NCBI GenBank assembly: GCA_018105865.1
Contig: CM030837.1
Location: 2,113,475 to 2,177,474 of the forward strand
Length of the DNA: 64,000 nt
Direction of reading: 5' to 3'
Source: Metaphire vulgaris
Taxonomy: Eukaryota; Annelida; Clitellata; Crassiclitellata; Megascolecidae
Position numbers and translations under genes: made by a program. Under the pieces are notes generated by a model. It made no database searches. It worked only from the letters and a program-made list of their open reading frames with translations, and was not told the DNA's origin. Each line of letters opens with the position of its first letter. Position 1 is the stretch's first letter. Of this stretch, positions 10,911 to 23,536 are shown piece after piece.

Positions 10911-11918
10911 ATAATAATTCTACCACATATGGAACTTTAAGAAACTAATCACTTTGTGGTAACAGCGCATTAATATTAAGCGCAGTAAAATCAATTGATG
11001 AAAACTCTTATGGATCAGTAGTGACGAAGCCAGGTTTTAGCTTCAGGGAAGCGGCGAGCATATTAAAAAGGCGTCATCTTGGAAATCCTCATCGAAGATT
11101 CAGGAATAGGGGCCACATCGACGTTGCTATACCGACCCTTTTCCCAGACAGGTCAAAAAGTCTTGACAAGCAAAAAGTCGCACCCCAATGCAATAGATTA
11201 TAGACGTTTTTCAGTTATGACTGAAAGGATTCCTTATAGTTGTAGGTTTTTGTTTCCTTTCAGTTTAAATTTAGCCTACTAAATTTCCGGAAAGGCGACA
11301 CTTTTCGGAAAATTTTCTCACGGGAGCGGCCGCTCGCCCTGAACTACTAAATACGTCATCGTTGATCAGTAGTGTAATTTCACATCTCTCGGGGGCGAGA
11401 TAATTTTTTGGCAAATTTTTTGCAATTTGTGGCAAATTTCTGGCAATTTCTGGCAAATTTTTGAGCCAAATTTGGCAAATTTGCAAATTTTTAATATTTT
11501 TGGACAAATGTTTGGCAATTTTAGCGATTTCTTGCACATTTCACATTTATTTATTTATTTAATATTATAAATTATTTCTTCATTTCCTTGGGGACACTAC
11601 ACCCTGTCCTCCCAAACGACGCCTCTGTCGTGGATAAAACCATATAGAGATTGACTTCAAATAAGTTTTTACAATGAGGTGATGTGGTGTGATTTTTTCA
11701 TAGTCGATTTTCAATCTGAAAGGATTTTAGATGAGTTTTTGGCGAAGGAATAAAATGAAGCCCATGCCATTACGGTGTGCGATCTTTATAATGGCCTCGG
11801 GCTTGTATTAAAACTTCGTCATCTTAGTGTAAAGTTTTCCCGAGTTATTATTCCCAATTTTCAGTGAAACCATCTGTTGCATGTGTGCTGACTTGGACCA
11901 TTCAATCTTTATTGCTTT

Positions 11919-11985
<67 letters not shown>

Positions 11986-12340
11986 GTGAGCTTGTCTTCA
12001 CATTTAATTTTGTCTTACAATTGCATTTGTTGTCTTTCCTTCTTAACTCGACGACGGCTTTCCAGAATTTCTGAAGCTTAGACACACGTGCTTCATTTAC
12101 GATATAATGATAGTTTCAACATAAATCGTCTGACGAGCAAAAAATAAAGAGATCTCTCTTTTTGGCGCCCCTCATGTTTGGCGCTGGGGGCATTTGTCCT
12201 TTCTCACCCCGTCGCTACACCAATGAACATGACTGCCCCTTTTTAAATCCACCTTTTTAAAACCATGCAAGCTGTCTTAAAAAATTTTATGTCTAGTCAG
12301 ATGTTCCAATAGTTCCAATACGTATTGTAATGTAACAGAA
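10911..12340. other. Intergenic; GCAAATTT low-complexity tract and (ATA)n(ATT)n
   Basis: At 11390-11530 the DNA consists of loose repeats of TTGGCAAATTT. The same kind of tract fills the long hAT copy at 20190-20350, and both abut a 'TCGCCCCC'-like edge, so this is probably a remnant of the same element. Bases 11921-11985 are (ATA)n followed by (ATT)n, a self-complementary microsatellite. TGACAAGCAAAAA and TGACGAGCAAAAA motifs occur at 11164 and 12131. No gene is seen. Confidence 0.45.
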
Positions 12341-12647
12341 TATTTGTATAGCGCCTCTTCAGAAGAATCACCCAGAAGCACTCCCGCTGTGATTACTGCA
12401 TATTGACAAAGAGATGAGTTTTAAGTCCTTTCAAAAAGAAGGCCATAGAATCAACAGTTGGCAAGCTATCCATACTGGGGTCAAGAGCATTAGGCCTACA
12501 GAAGATGGGGTCAACTGAATCAAAGCGTCGTTTCACGAATAAGGAGGTTCGTGCATGAGACACACTGAGAAGACTCCGAGTTGTGGATCAGATACAGAGC
12601 CGACCATTGCGACCAGGGATAGAGCTATGAGGATGGAGTAACTCTGA
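12341..12647 (+). repeat. Dispersed 'ATAGCGCCTCTTC' retroelement tail
   Basis: It starts TTTGTATAGCGCCTCTTCAG and continues with non-coding text that resembles 3' regions of LINE/SINE families in other marine invertebrates. Related 'ATAGCGC' blocks occur at 5.6, 22.0, 24.5, 29.0, 49.0 and 56.3 kb. Confidence 0.45.
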
Positions 12648-13585
12648 TAGGTTTATGTCAATAACATCGTGCTTCAAATAGGCCTATCTTGCGCAAAATA
12701 TCGCGCTTCAAATATCGCGAAAATTGAATGTAGGCATTTACTACTCCAAAGACGCAAAATAATCCTTTTGCGTCTGTTTTCAGATGGTAGACCTACTCCT
12801 AAGCCCTGAAAAAAACTAACTCAAGAAGACTTATTCCTCGAGCTAGCGCCGGTGTGGCGGTGTCGTACAAATCCCATTTCAACGACTACCATAATTATTT
12901 TCTTCCTTGAGAATTTTTTGCAGGCAACCAATGGCAATCCTTGAAACAATTATATGGGTGGAGTCATAAGGCATAGCACGTGTGACGTCGCAGGTTTGGC
13001 TGGTCAGTGGTCACGAGACATTTGCTGTTATTTCTCCACCAGTAGGCCTTGTAGGCTATATAGTTGTGTGCAGATAGGTAGGAAATAAACTTATTACCCA
13101 TAGGATATGATTTTATTTCCAACCAATACTAGACACAAGTATAGATAGATAGGAAATAAATTCATTGTCTGCTATAATTATTATTTCCCCACCAACAGTA
13201 GGCTATATAATTATGTGTAGGAAATAAATTTATTACCTGCTACCAACTGTATGCTATATGACTATTTGAAGATATTATGTTGATAGAAGGAAATACATTT
13301 ATACAGAAATAAATTTATACGTATGCCGCATAATTTTATTTCCTTAGCAACCGCAGGCTGCCGTCCAGGGAATAATTTGATGGAGTAGGCCTAAATAAAT
13401 TTGTACGACACCGGCGCTAAGTACTTAACATCCCGATGCGAACAGGGCCAATCTGACCCAAAAATAGACCCTTATAGCATTTTTTAAAAACGTAGGCCTA
13501 AGGAAATCGCGATTTTACGATCGCGATATTTTGAAGCGCGGTATGAAGCGTGACATTTTGTGCGCGATATTATTGACGTTTACCA
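12648..13585. mobile_element. Nested foldback element with inner tandem units
   Basis: The outer arms at about 12648-12730 and 13505-13585 are imperfect inverted repeats (GGTTTATGTCAATAACATCG against GATATTATTGACGTTTACC; ATATCGCGCTTCAAAATATCGCG-like text in both). The inner arms at 12845-12874 and 13398-13419 match better (AGCGCCGGTGTnnCGTACAAAT). Between them, 13020-13360 repeats 'AGTAGGCTATATAATTATGTG' and 'AGGAAATAAATTTATTACC' several times. No protein is encoded. This may be a non-autonomous DNA element or two nested ones. Confidence 0.6.
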
Positions 13586-14089
13586 GATGAAGAAACGAGA
13601 TCAATAAAGATCTTGTCACAATTAACTGGCTAATTGATAATAGGTCATAGGGACCTATAACCTGACAATTGCATTTCCGGTTTATAGAAATCACTGGCTT
13701 GAAATTTCTAGTTCTAATTTCGTTTTAATCAAGACAGCAACCCATTTAAATGATTGCACCAAATTGGCATATGGTTTTCATTAACCATTCAGTTTAGGCA
13801 AAAGATAAAATTGTAGGCCTAACTGGTCGTTCTGAATTATTGCCCAATTCTGGTATTTAGACGACGAATTACAGATCAAAAACACCAAGAATCGCAAAGC
13901 AGAACCTTGTCGCACCCTCTATGTACACTGTTACAATTACTATATACTGTCTTGAGACCTTCTATTAGCTTAGAACTAAGTTGATAAAATTTGAAGTAAA
14001 GTTTTTGTCTTTATTCAAAATTGAGAAATATTTGACTCACTTTCGCACATGAACGAATGCTGCAGAAACTGATCTGAAAATAGAAATGA

Positions 14090-14440
14090 AATTTGATAGG
14101 CCATTAGCGATCTAAAGATGAATCGTTTTCCGCCTGGAATGTCTAGAAATTTACAGCAGAAAATGAGAGACAATGTCACTTGTAACTTGACTCAAGAGGA
14201 TGGGAAAGAAGAGAATGCCATTACAAATGCTGCTATGGCACCGGACGAAAACCAGACCAAAACGACGACGACAAAGAAGAAGATGGGTGGATGACATCAG
14301 TGAAGGGCTAAAGACCTAAGGGACATCACTAAAGGAAGTGGAAGAAACGAAGATCTACATGGAGATCAACGCATGGAACGGCTACCTGGCAGACAGACCA
14401 AAAGTCTAACTGTCTCGGGGTACGATGTACAAAGTACAAA
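14090..14440 (+). pseudogene. LINE reverse transcriptase C-terminus, fragment
   Basis: The plus-strand frame reads RRRQRRRWVDDISEGLKT, a stop, then SLKEVEETKIYMEINAW. This pattern (basic run, 'RW.DDI...', 'EV..T') matches the C-terminal end of endonuclease/reverse-transcriptase LINEs. The remainder upstream is unreadable, so only the 3' end survives. Confidence 0.45.
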
Positions 14441-14537
14441 TCTGACGATGCTCATGGCATAACAGTATAACGACAGTTTCTATAACTTGTTATCGAGAAC
14501 GCGTTAAAGAGATACTTGAACGGGTATAACACGGGGA

Positions 14538-14542
<5 letters not shown>

Positions 14543-14586
<44 letters not shown>
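14543..14586. repeat. (TA)n microsatellite
   Basis: About 22 TA units. The purine-rich DNA that follows (14590-14860) gives a long Arg/Glu-rich frame with no recognisable domain. Confidence 0.95.
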
Positions 14587-14589
<3 letters not shown>

Positions 14590-14869
14590 GAAGGAGATGG
14601 AAGGGAGAGGACCGACGCTAGAAGCCGAGAGAGAGGCCGAAGGAGGGGTGGCGTGCTGTAGGGGAGTCTATAAATTAGGAGAGGAGCGCGTGGAAGAGGA
14701 GGCTTTTTGGCGCCGAACTGGTTGCAGAAAGGGAGTCCTTTCTGGAGGACGGAGAGACGCCGGAAGAGGTCCGATCACAGGGCGGAAGGGACGAACCGGG
14801 AAGACCCGGACGGAAGAAAAGAGAAGAGGTTGGAGTAGAGGTAAGAAGGTCGAATAGTGTTGAGGGTAT

Positions 14870-16300
14870 TTGTTGTATCACATAATATTGTGTAGCATAG
14901 ATTAAGTAGAAGTCGTAGTTGAATTAGTTCATTGTGCGGATTATGATGATTATTGATCGTGACGATTATTGAACATTACTAGACTAAAGATTATGTCCCC
15001 CGATCAGCGATTTCGATTTAGGCTAGATCAGTTAGTGCGATTGTAGTTTCTTGTGGATGTTTGAACTGCATTAATAAATACAGAAGATTTAAATCGGGAA
15101 AGAAAGTAACGCCTCTGTTGTATATAATATCGCTAACACCGTAAAGAACCCAGGGGACGGAAAGTAACGGCAGGGGGAGGGAGGACATGCATAAGCATTT
15201 AGGGATCCTAGAGAATCTGATCGGGGTATTCGAAAGAAAAGAGGGCGACTCCCCCAGGTAACGTTGAAATACTCGTGTCCGAGCTATAGAAGAAGTTTCG
15301 CCATTCGCACGTAACACGATAAAGCCCCACGTGAACAACGACGCTTGATATCTTAATGAGTTTCTTTATTCATTAAGTGTAGAGGGTTAGAATAAACACT
15401 GTTACATCTGAGTTTATTTCAAAACATTCGAGATTTCAGTTTATCTCAGCTCAGCTCATAACTCTCTCTCTCTCTCTCACTGTCTGTGCATAACTCTCTA
15501 AATGCCCTCTTCAAGCTTCTAACATCCCCTGTATATCTAAGCACCCAATGTACATCAACCTATGTATACATTTGTTACATTTATGTTCTTGTAATATCAA
15601 CGACTTCTTAGTTTTTCATATTTGCTTTTCATTACAAAACTGTGCTCTGTGATAATATAGCGTGACTTTCAAGCGACTTCAAAAGCATTGGTCTGTGTAA
15701 AATTAGGAAAATATCCTGTGCAGAAATCGTCAAACAGCACAAGACAATTGCTACTGACGCATTGTTTATTTAGCTGGATTGATTTTACTCTGCATAAAAT
15801 GACAAACTCTGGCATTTCTTTAGTGATTGTGCCTATTTTCATACGAGACATTTTGATGCGAAAAGTGATTAATTCCTACCGCAAGAGAATCTGATGTTTG
15901 GATCATGAATCAATAAATTTTCCAAAAGATTCCTTAAATCGGAAGAGCCATTTTCAGGAAACCTAAAGATTTTTGACAAAGATTAAATCAAATTACATAA
16001 GAAAAACATATCTTAAGCAAAGGTAAGCATGCTAGGCTTATTCAAATTTTATTCTGCGATTAACCTCATTTTTATCGAATTACATTGAAAATTTCATTGA
16101 TTGATTTAAAGGAATAATGCACACTAGAATTTGAAAAAATCGCTTAGGCCTACATAGATAAGCAAGTGTTTACTGCATGCTGCAAGCTCAAAGGTCTAGA
16201 ACACTTTTCCTCTGTCAGATTCTTCGCAAACCTAGGTCTACCTAGGCTACTTTGAAATCTAGGTTTAAATCTTATATCTTGCAGTTGATTTCAGAAATAT
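14870..16300. other. Intergenic, downstream of the kinase gene
   Basis: Apart from a short (CT)n at 15463-15478 no repeat or coding signal is recognised. Unseen 3' exons of the minus-strand kinase gene could lie here. Confidence 0.35.
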
Positions 16301-16302
16301 AC

Positions 16303-19300
16303 CATTCCAGTAGACGCAAGTCCTTCTTCAGTTTTCCTAGTTCTTGTGCTTTTGACGTTCCAACAAGACATTCGAACATCATTGCTCCAATGCTCCACAT
16401 ATCAACCTTTTCGTCGTACTGTTGTTTTGGAACTATTTCAGGTGCCTGCGACGAATAAAGGTCATAAACAAAATTTCAAAAGTTGCATCAGTTTGAGATT
16501 TTGCAAAAAAGGCGAGTAACTTCAGCTACAGCATAGTCAACTCCGGACATTCTTCTGTCCGTATTCGAGACCTATCTGCCCTTGTTACGTACGAACGGTT
16601 TGGGAGGTTCAGTAGCGTCTCACGCTGACCCTATTCGTCGTCCCTGATGGATCTCGGGACGACATTTTACAACCGCAGGGAAGAAATGCGCTAGTGAAAT
16701 CCAAGTGATTGATCTCTGCCTCTCCTCCAATGAAGCTATCCTGTGTAAATGAGCATTTCAGACTATAGTCAATAAGTTTGTTTAGAGTCGGTTTTCGTAA
16801 CATGACGACGGCCGTCTATATGAGAAGTAATGTCTTGTTTCGCACGATAATGAATTGCAAGTTGAAGAGTTGAAGATGAGGAGTGAAGTGCGTTGCGCGT
16901 CACTCAGAACCTCTTATTATTCGCCTAATCGTGTCTTCCGTCGATTCTAAACGTGATATGCTAATGAAGTCGCTTCGATCTATCTCGCGATTCATTCTCC
17001 CTGAAGCGGAATTGCACTAGTTCAAGTAGACAAGTCACAGCCATCGTCCATTGACTACGGCTGCACCACATCAATTTCTAATTATCCCATGGCGATGATC
17101 TACATGTACAATTCAGCATAATCTAATCTTGAACTTTCAAGACGCCACCTATCCAGGATATCAGGCCAGACAACCAGTTCACCCCCATGCGCTTTTATTA
17201 TTCCAAAGGTTATTTCGTTTCGCATTGCATAAATTTTCAGCCGAACAAGCAATATTTCCGATAGGGATTCATCACGATGCAACTGGCATGCATCTGTAGA
17301 CTACTTTAGATCTGTTTGTTTCCGTCTGCCCTTGCCTAAGGCGTTCGACCATGGACTACTAGCAGTCCACGGTTTGACTTTAAGATGTCTGCTATCACGA
17401 GGTTATCGATGAGCGCTTGATTCATTAATGTGCCAGTGTCTTTGAGTTAGAAAGATGCAAACCCAGACGGTTTTAAATATGTAAGTGAAATAAACTACCA
17501 TATAATCTAGAGTTCCACAAATCGTCTCTGCAGTGCCATCGGGTGATAGAATTCGTCCGATTCCAAAATCAGCTGCAAACGGTCAAAGAACTCGTTATGG
17601 TACGCTTATAATATTGATAGTTACACAAAGAGATGCACAATGGACGCCAGGCTCTGCAATAATAGATTTTTACACATGAAATTTCTTATACCGTAAGCAG
17701 AAGGTAGGTTCTCAATGCCTCTAGAGGATGAAAATATGACTGAATGAAAATTCTTAGTTAATCAATCTGCTCTAGGACATGGGAAAAGTTTGTTCTGACT
17801 TGGTAGATATGACTTCTTGAAAATTTGTATTACTGTCTGCTGCAATAAATGTATATAATAATTGAAATAATTATGAGCAGTAGTCTTAATAATTTATTGG
17901 ATCATTTCGCCCAGAATGAATTTTGCGTTTGCGGTAAATACGCCAGAAAGAAGTGGTATAGTTATCTTGATATAAAACAAATTTTTTTCATTTCTTTCTA
18001 GTCATGATAATTATTCGGTATAAGATAAAACAGAAAATGCGAGCGCTATGGCATACCATACCGCATTTTCAGGCAATGACAATAATTATATGAGGCCATG
18101 TGGATAACCCCAGAACCCCAGAAGATATTAAATTCAACAAAAATCTTTTTTATCAAGGCTGCAATTGTGCTGCCATATTATTGGACATATATTTGGTCGG
18201 ATTCATAGCTCTGCTCTTGAAGGCACCGCCACTAAGGAGTCGAGTAAGCGGTCAAATAGCAGGGAAAATTCAATTTTATTTTGTCACTCTGTATTTGTTC
18301 ATCTTGTTTGTGCCTGACCTAAGAAACATGCCAGGACATTGTACAGTAGATACATTATGCAAAGCAAAGATAATTGTTTTATAAATTTGTTTGATACCAA
18401 TTCGTTTCTATTTCAGCAACATCTGGTCTCTTGAAAACAATTCTAACCGATTTTGAGAACAATGACTTCTGGTGCCGGATAAGGATTTCCGTCGAAGCAT
18501 AGTAGAATATTCTCTGGCTTCATGTCGCGATGAACAATTTTCTTCTCGTGTAGGAAGTTCAAACCATTTCCTTCAATAAATAACAACATGTTAGAGATCA
18601 TTATAAGTATATCTTCATAAATATTATATTATGGGTATATTACAAGTATTGTAAGTAAATTCTTACTACTCTGGAAGAATGTTTGCATTCTGAGAAATTC
18701 GTCTTTTTTTCTTTTAGTGAAAATTTGTAAATCTAGGTTATATTTTTTGCCTTAAATTCCTTTAACAGCCACTGTTTCAACTTCTATTCAACTCTCTGCG
18801 GTCAATATTTAGCTACAAAGATAACCCATTGGTCATATCCAATTAAGGCCTCTTTTAGGCCGTTTCACAAATAAATTAATAGTTTCCATGGCGATGCCTT
18901 ACACAAAAATATGAAATTATTCGGATCTATTATTAATTATTGCAGCAGCTTGTTCAGAAAAAGTTCAGATAAATTGATAATTATAATATTATATCATATA
19001 TTAAGATCATGACAATTCATGATTCAGCAGTATTAAACTCCGCCAATATTGGCAATAGTAGCTATCTAGTAGATCGCTAAATTGCTACATTTATCAATGA
19101 TTTATGAGTAGGTCCGTTTCAGTTGTAACATATGCAACATGGTTAAACCGGCCCTAGAATAAATGCCATCTTCAAATCAGTATGCCCTGGCCATCAAATG
19201 AATAAATAGCAGGAGGCCTAATCGAAGGGAGGACGTGATATGACGTGTGTTAAGAGCTCGAGACGAGTCGAGAGTGCAGTTAACAAGTGTGTGAGCTAAG

Positions 19301-22300
19301 ATGTGCCCAGCGCATGATTGACAGGAGTCATTGATTGAGTGCGGTGTTTCAATAATACGCTTCTGAATTTTACGTCTGGTTCGATTCTAGAATCGGATAT
19401 TTTCTCAATCAGATGTCACTTAGGCCCAAGTTAGTGAATACACTGTGTCCACAAATAACCAGCCCTCTAAACATTATCTAATAACAGGCGTAGGCCTATA
19501 TGGAATTGCATAGAATTTTACACGCCAAAACAGGCACCTACTACAGGCAAAAGTGAACAGTTTCGTGTGAATTTGATGCAAGATGCCTAAGAAATTAAGT
19601 TCTTGATGACGTCACTCAAATATTCCAGTTGCTTTTCGTTTACGTCAATTCGGGCAATAAAGGCTTTCAAATGAGGTATTCAAACTAATTTCAAAGTGTG
19701 TCCTCCTTTCATTCGGATGCATTTGCACAGTCGATCCAGCCACTGATTTACAGCTCTGTCTATTATTCCTTGATCATAACGGAGCCACTCTTCAATTAGA
19801 CGCTTCTTCATAATATGTGATCAGCGTTCTGAATCTGGCAGCCGCGATAGACGCGCTCCTGCAGAATCCCCCAAATGTCGTAATCCACAGGATTGAGATC
19901 TGGACTATTCGGCGGCCAATGAGCTGGACCAATGAAGGCTGGTGTCTCAGCTGCCAGCAGTGCCACCGTATCACGAGTATGGTGGGTTGGTGCGTTGTCC
20001 TGCTGGAAGGTGAAGTATTTTCCAGACACACAGAACGAATGGCCGGCAGGAGATGCTCTTTAAGCAGTGGCGGCTCCACCGGAGGGGCCAGGGGGCCCGT
20101 GCCCCCTACTGAGATACTGACCCCCCAGTGGCCTCCCCTGTTGAGACCCTATACTATATATATATATACTATACTATATATAAAAATTTACCAAAAAATA
20201 TTTTAAAATTGCAAATTTGCCAAAATTGGCCCAAAAATTGCCCAAAAAGTGCCACAATTGCAAACAAAATTGCCTAAGATTGCCTAAATTTGCAAAAAAT
20301 TGTCTAAAATTTGCACAAATTGCCTAAAATTTGCCTAAAATTTGGCAAAAAATTTTATCGCCCCCAAGAAAAGTGTGAAATGACGCTACTGTACTTAATA
20401 CTACATATCTAACAACAAATGGTTGGCCCCTATGATTAGAAGTTGCCACCCCAACGGCCCCCCACTTGCCAAATCCTGGAGCCGCCACTGTCTTTGAGCA
20501 GCGTGTTTCGGAAGTACTCATCATTGATCTGTATACCAGAGTCTACGAAAATCAAATTTGTGGAACCAAGTCCTCAAACACCGATAGATACCATGAGGGA
20601 TTTGGAAAACTCGGACGTGTATGCAGAAGTTGTGGGCATCAATAACGACGTCATCTCCCGCCTCACATAAATAGCCTCATATAAATAAGAGATGCGACTA
20701 CAATCAGTGCATGCGGAAATTTTTTATGTAATTCCATTCAGATTTACGCCTGTTAAAACTAAATTTTTAGGGAGCAGTTATTTCTGGACACAGTGTAGAA
20801 GCAATTCATATGTAAGTTTTTGTTTTACCAATTTGTCGGAAGAATGGGCGAATCACTGATTCCTTCAGAAATGACTCTAGAATTCAATACATTATCAGAA
20901 TAATAAACTTCTAGGCTCTACTCAAAATCGGCACAAATCGATTTAGCGTTGTACGGTTGTACCATATCAGCAAGGTGCGATTTGTGACCTGGAGCATTGG
21001 GGGGAATATGTCGAGCTTGGGGGGATGTAGTTGTTGGGAGATGTAGCAGTGGGGGATGTAGTGGTGGGGGATTAGCAGTAGGGGATGCAGTTGGGCAGTG
21101 GGGGGATTTCCCTCTTCCCCCTACAAATCGCGCCCTGCATATCAGTATAGAAATGCTTTCTACTAGATTTTATTAAATATGCATTATATTGGATAGATTT
21201 ATTCAAACATATTTCGAAATACTGTATGACTAAATGCGTCAGTGCTATAAGCCGCAAGAGAAGCAAATTGCAATAGATTTTATGCATAAGAATATATAAT
21301 AAAAGCACACCTTTAATAAGATATTCTCGAAAGTCTCCTCCATTGCAAAACTAAAATAACAAATATGCGATTTCTTTAGTATTATCCCCTAGCTTCGGGT
21401 GCAACATATATAAATGTAGAACGTTACAACTAACAAAATGCATTCTAATTTTTTCAAAAATCAATATTCATTCTATTCGTTTTAGTTGAGGAACTACAGA
21501 ACGCGAGGATACTTTTGTTTAACATGTATTAACAATATATCCAGCAGTCTACTTAATGCATAAGCTTATAAGACAGTCCAGGCTGCATTGGGAAAGCGAA
21601 GATGTCTTACCTCCGTCACCAGGAAGACGATGGATAGTGGTGTTTTCTGCAGAAAAGATTTTAGAACATTTTTGTCATAATCAAAAGGTTAGGACATTGA
21701 GATTAAGGTTGTAAAAGTCATTTGAATATCCTCTAAAATAAATCGATAAGGTATAATAATATGGCAATATAAAAATTTGCTATTGGCTATGACACAAAAG
21801 TATGTTGAGAAAATTGTGGTGAAACTGATTCAGAGATTTACAAACGAACGTTTTAGAAGATTATCTCAATTATATCGTTTGATACGTTTGATATTATAAG
21901 GTTTGGCAAATGCTTCTAAATATCGGTAAATGCTTTGTCATCGTTGTTGTCGTCGTCATCATCATCCAGCTTCTATAGCACAATTTTAGTAATGTTCTTG
22001 ACATCAGTCGATGGTCGCTTCTTAGTTTGATTCATAGTTGTGACTTGTGACGTTCAGGCGTTTTGAACTTTATTATTGTTTGAACTTTTGAACTTTATTG
22101 ACAGGGCTTTAAAGGTCCTAAAGTTCAATTCGAATTATCACTGCAAAGCCGGGTCATGTGAGAGAAATTGGTCAGCATTTGAATGTATAGGCCTACAAAC
22201 AAAAAAAGCAACAGACTCTCATGTACAGTTGGACAGTTGAGAAGATTGTCAAAGTGCATCTTAACTTACGACTGGTGGATAAGATCGAAAACATCTGCTA

Positions 22301-23536
22301 TGCCGATGGTCTTCGATTGGTCTTCTGAGACTGAGTTACCTGACGAGGACTAAATTGGAGATTCGAACTTTTATCAACTTTTCCGACCTTTATTTTTTCT
22401 TGAACTTTATTGAACTTTTACGAACTTTAAACAATTTCTTCGAACTTCCCAATTATGGTTTGAATCGTTATCCCCCCACTGGTAAAATCCAACAAGTCAG
22501 TCAGATTTTCCTGTCCCGGCTATGTCGAATTGACAATAGAGAACAGGTAGTTTTTGAGTCTGAATCGAAATGTCGTAAGAGACTCAGCGAAGCGATTCAA
22601 TGCTGGGAGTGAATCCCATATTCTCGACCCATCCACTGATAATACGCGCTTACCAAGAGTAGTGCGTATGTGCGGTATCTGCAGTTAATGCATCGAAGAC
22701 CTGATTGAGAGTCTGTGAACCTGGACAGCAAGCAAGGACCGGAGGTATAATGGTTGGGTTGAATGTAATTGAACGTCGGCGCAATCGAGTTTAGGGCAAA
22801 TTATTATTGGATTAAATAGATGATATTCGCATTACACATCTCATACCGACACACAATAGGCTTGTTCGTTATTGCGCTGTAGCTTATACTCGCCTCATAA
22901 TCCAGCAGCGAGATCACATTCACATGAGGCGTAGAAGATAACCCCTGAAACAAGTTTATTTCAGCATTAAGGAGGCCTTGATGATGGCCTTAAAAGCCGT
23001 GAAGGATTTTACTTTACTTGCTATATTATGATTATGACGACGATTTTAATTAAGACGAACATCGTTGTCGATTGCGATGATCATTGCGACACCGTGAATT
23101 TATTGACCCAGTCAAGTTTGATTACCTTTAGAATGTCCAGCTCTCTATCCAAGACTTCACGTGCAGTTGTACGGGCTGGGCCTTTACTTCGATCAATCAA
23201 TTTTATAGCCACTATCCTGCTTTTGTCCTGTTATATGCAGAAACGTCAAACATTTCGTACAAGATACGATGTCTATTCATTACCTTTCGAGTCGAAATAT
23301 AACAAATCTTCATCGTCACCTTCGTCGATCATAATCATCACCATGTATCTGGAACACCGGAGTTTACAAGTACATGTATAAACAGTAACTACATAAAGTT
23401 TATATCTCACCTCAAAATGACGCCCCTTGTAAACAGTTCCAAACGTTCCAAAACCAAGCTTGTTTTGTTCAATGCATTCGTCTAAATAGTGTTTTACTTT
23501 TCCTTCCGTCATGACGCGTCGCTGTTCGTCGTCCAT
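16303..23536 (-). CDS. Split Ser/Thr kinase gene, ULK/Atg1-like (partial model)
   Basis: Six minus-strand exons are recognised. 23411-23536: MDDEQ..., with the glycine loop [12 protein letters not shown] (residues 27-38), donor GTGAGA. 23126-23227: phase 0 in and out, holding VAIK with the ATP-binding Lys (residue 51 of the joined frame). 21611-21646: 12 codons, [12 protein letters not shown] (strand 5 and gatekeeper region). 18448-18570: [19 protein letters not shown], the catalytic loop. 17499-17572: ADFGIGRI, the Mg-binding DFG, then ICGTLDYM. 16303-16445: [20 protein letters not shown], ending at a possible donor. Phases agree across the last three. A longer-than-usual stretch between HRD and DFG ([19 protein letters not shown]) and the 'KIADFG..R.L.....ETICGT..YMAPE' pattern resemble ULK kinases, which start autophagy; this family call is tentative. 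The exon between Lys51 and the gatekeeper, the one before HRD, and the C-terminus were not found. The gene lies between the two VLIG genes on the same strand. Confidence 0.75.
19441..20795 (-). mobile_element. Tc1/mariner-type element with broken transposase
   Basis: The ends CACTGTGTCCACAAATAACC and (reverse-complemented) CACTGTGTCCAGAAATAACT are inverted repeats, flanked on both sides by TA (19439-19440, 20796-20797), the mariner target. On the minus strand one reads the DDE-type transposase in pieces: [14 protein letters not shown] (first acidic residue), [13 protein letters not shown] (second), [17 protein letters not shown] (third), ending KGGHTLKLV and a stop at about 19690. There is at least one frameshift between the [13 protein letters not shown] segment and the QQDNAP segment. 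The N-terminal DNA-binding half is missing. The element is split by a hAT insertion at 20065-20490. It sits in an intron of the kinase gene. Confidence 0.85.
20065..20490 (+). mobile_element. hAT-type MITE, CAGTGGCGGCTCC family (long form), nested in mariner
   Basis: The ends are CAGTGGCGGCTCC and GGAGCCGCCACTG. The target duplications are TCTTTAAG / TCTTTGAG. At 426 bp it is about 230 bp longer than the 180-195-bp copies; the extra DNA is a GCAAATTT/TTGCC low-complexity tract (20190-20350). Confidence 0.85.
20971..21137 (-). mobile_element. hAT-type MITE, CAGGGCGCGATTTGT family
   Basis: The inverted copy of the element at 2003-2176 is 167 bp long, with perfect 8-bp target duplications CATATCAG on both sides. 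It lies inside the kinase gene. Confidence 0.85.
21945..22760. repeat. Dispersed retroelement tail and unplaced repeat text in kinase intron
   Basis: CAGCTTCTATAGCACAATTT at 21967 is a diverged copy of the 5.6/56.3-kb block. From 22480 to 22760 the text resembles the non-coding part of the same kind of element (AGAGACTCAGCGAAGCGATTC..., GAGTGAATCCCATATTCTCG). It encodes nothing clear. A phrase on the minus strand near 22300 ([10 protein letters not shown]) looks kinase-like, but its splice phase does not fit. Confidence 0.4.

Noticed and set aside
14516..14857. Arg/Glu/Gly-rich protein
   Set aside because: It starts in a (TA)n run and has purine-rich composition only, with no domain.
10911..16000. 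A RING exon for VLIG copy 1
   Set aside because: Searched on the minus strand for a CGHxFC..CPxC pattern; none seen.
18100..18384. Plus-strand frame of 94 codons
   Set aside because: It lies in a kinase intron close to the catalytic exon, with no recognisable domain or splice context.
22262..22330. Missing kinase exon reading [10 protein letters not shown] (minus)
   Set aside because: It looks like the region before the gatekeeper, but the only donor leaves a phase that does not fit the next exon.
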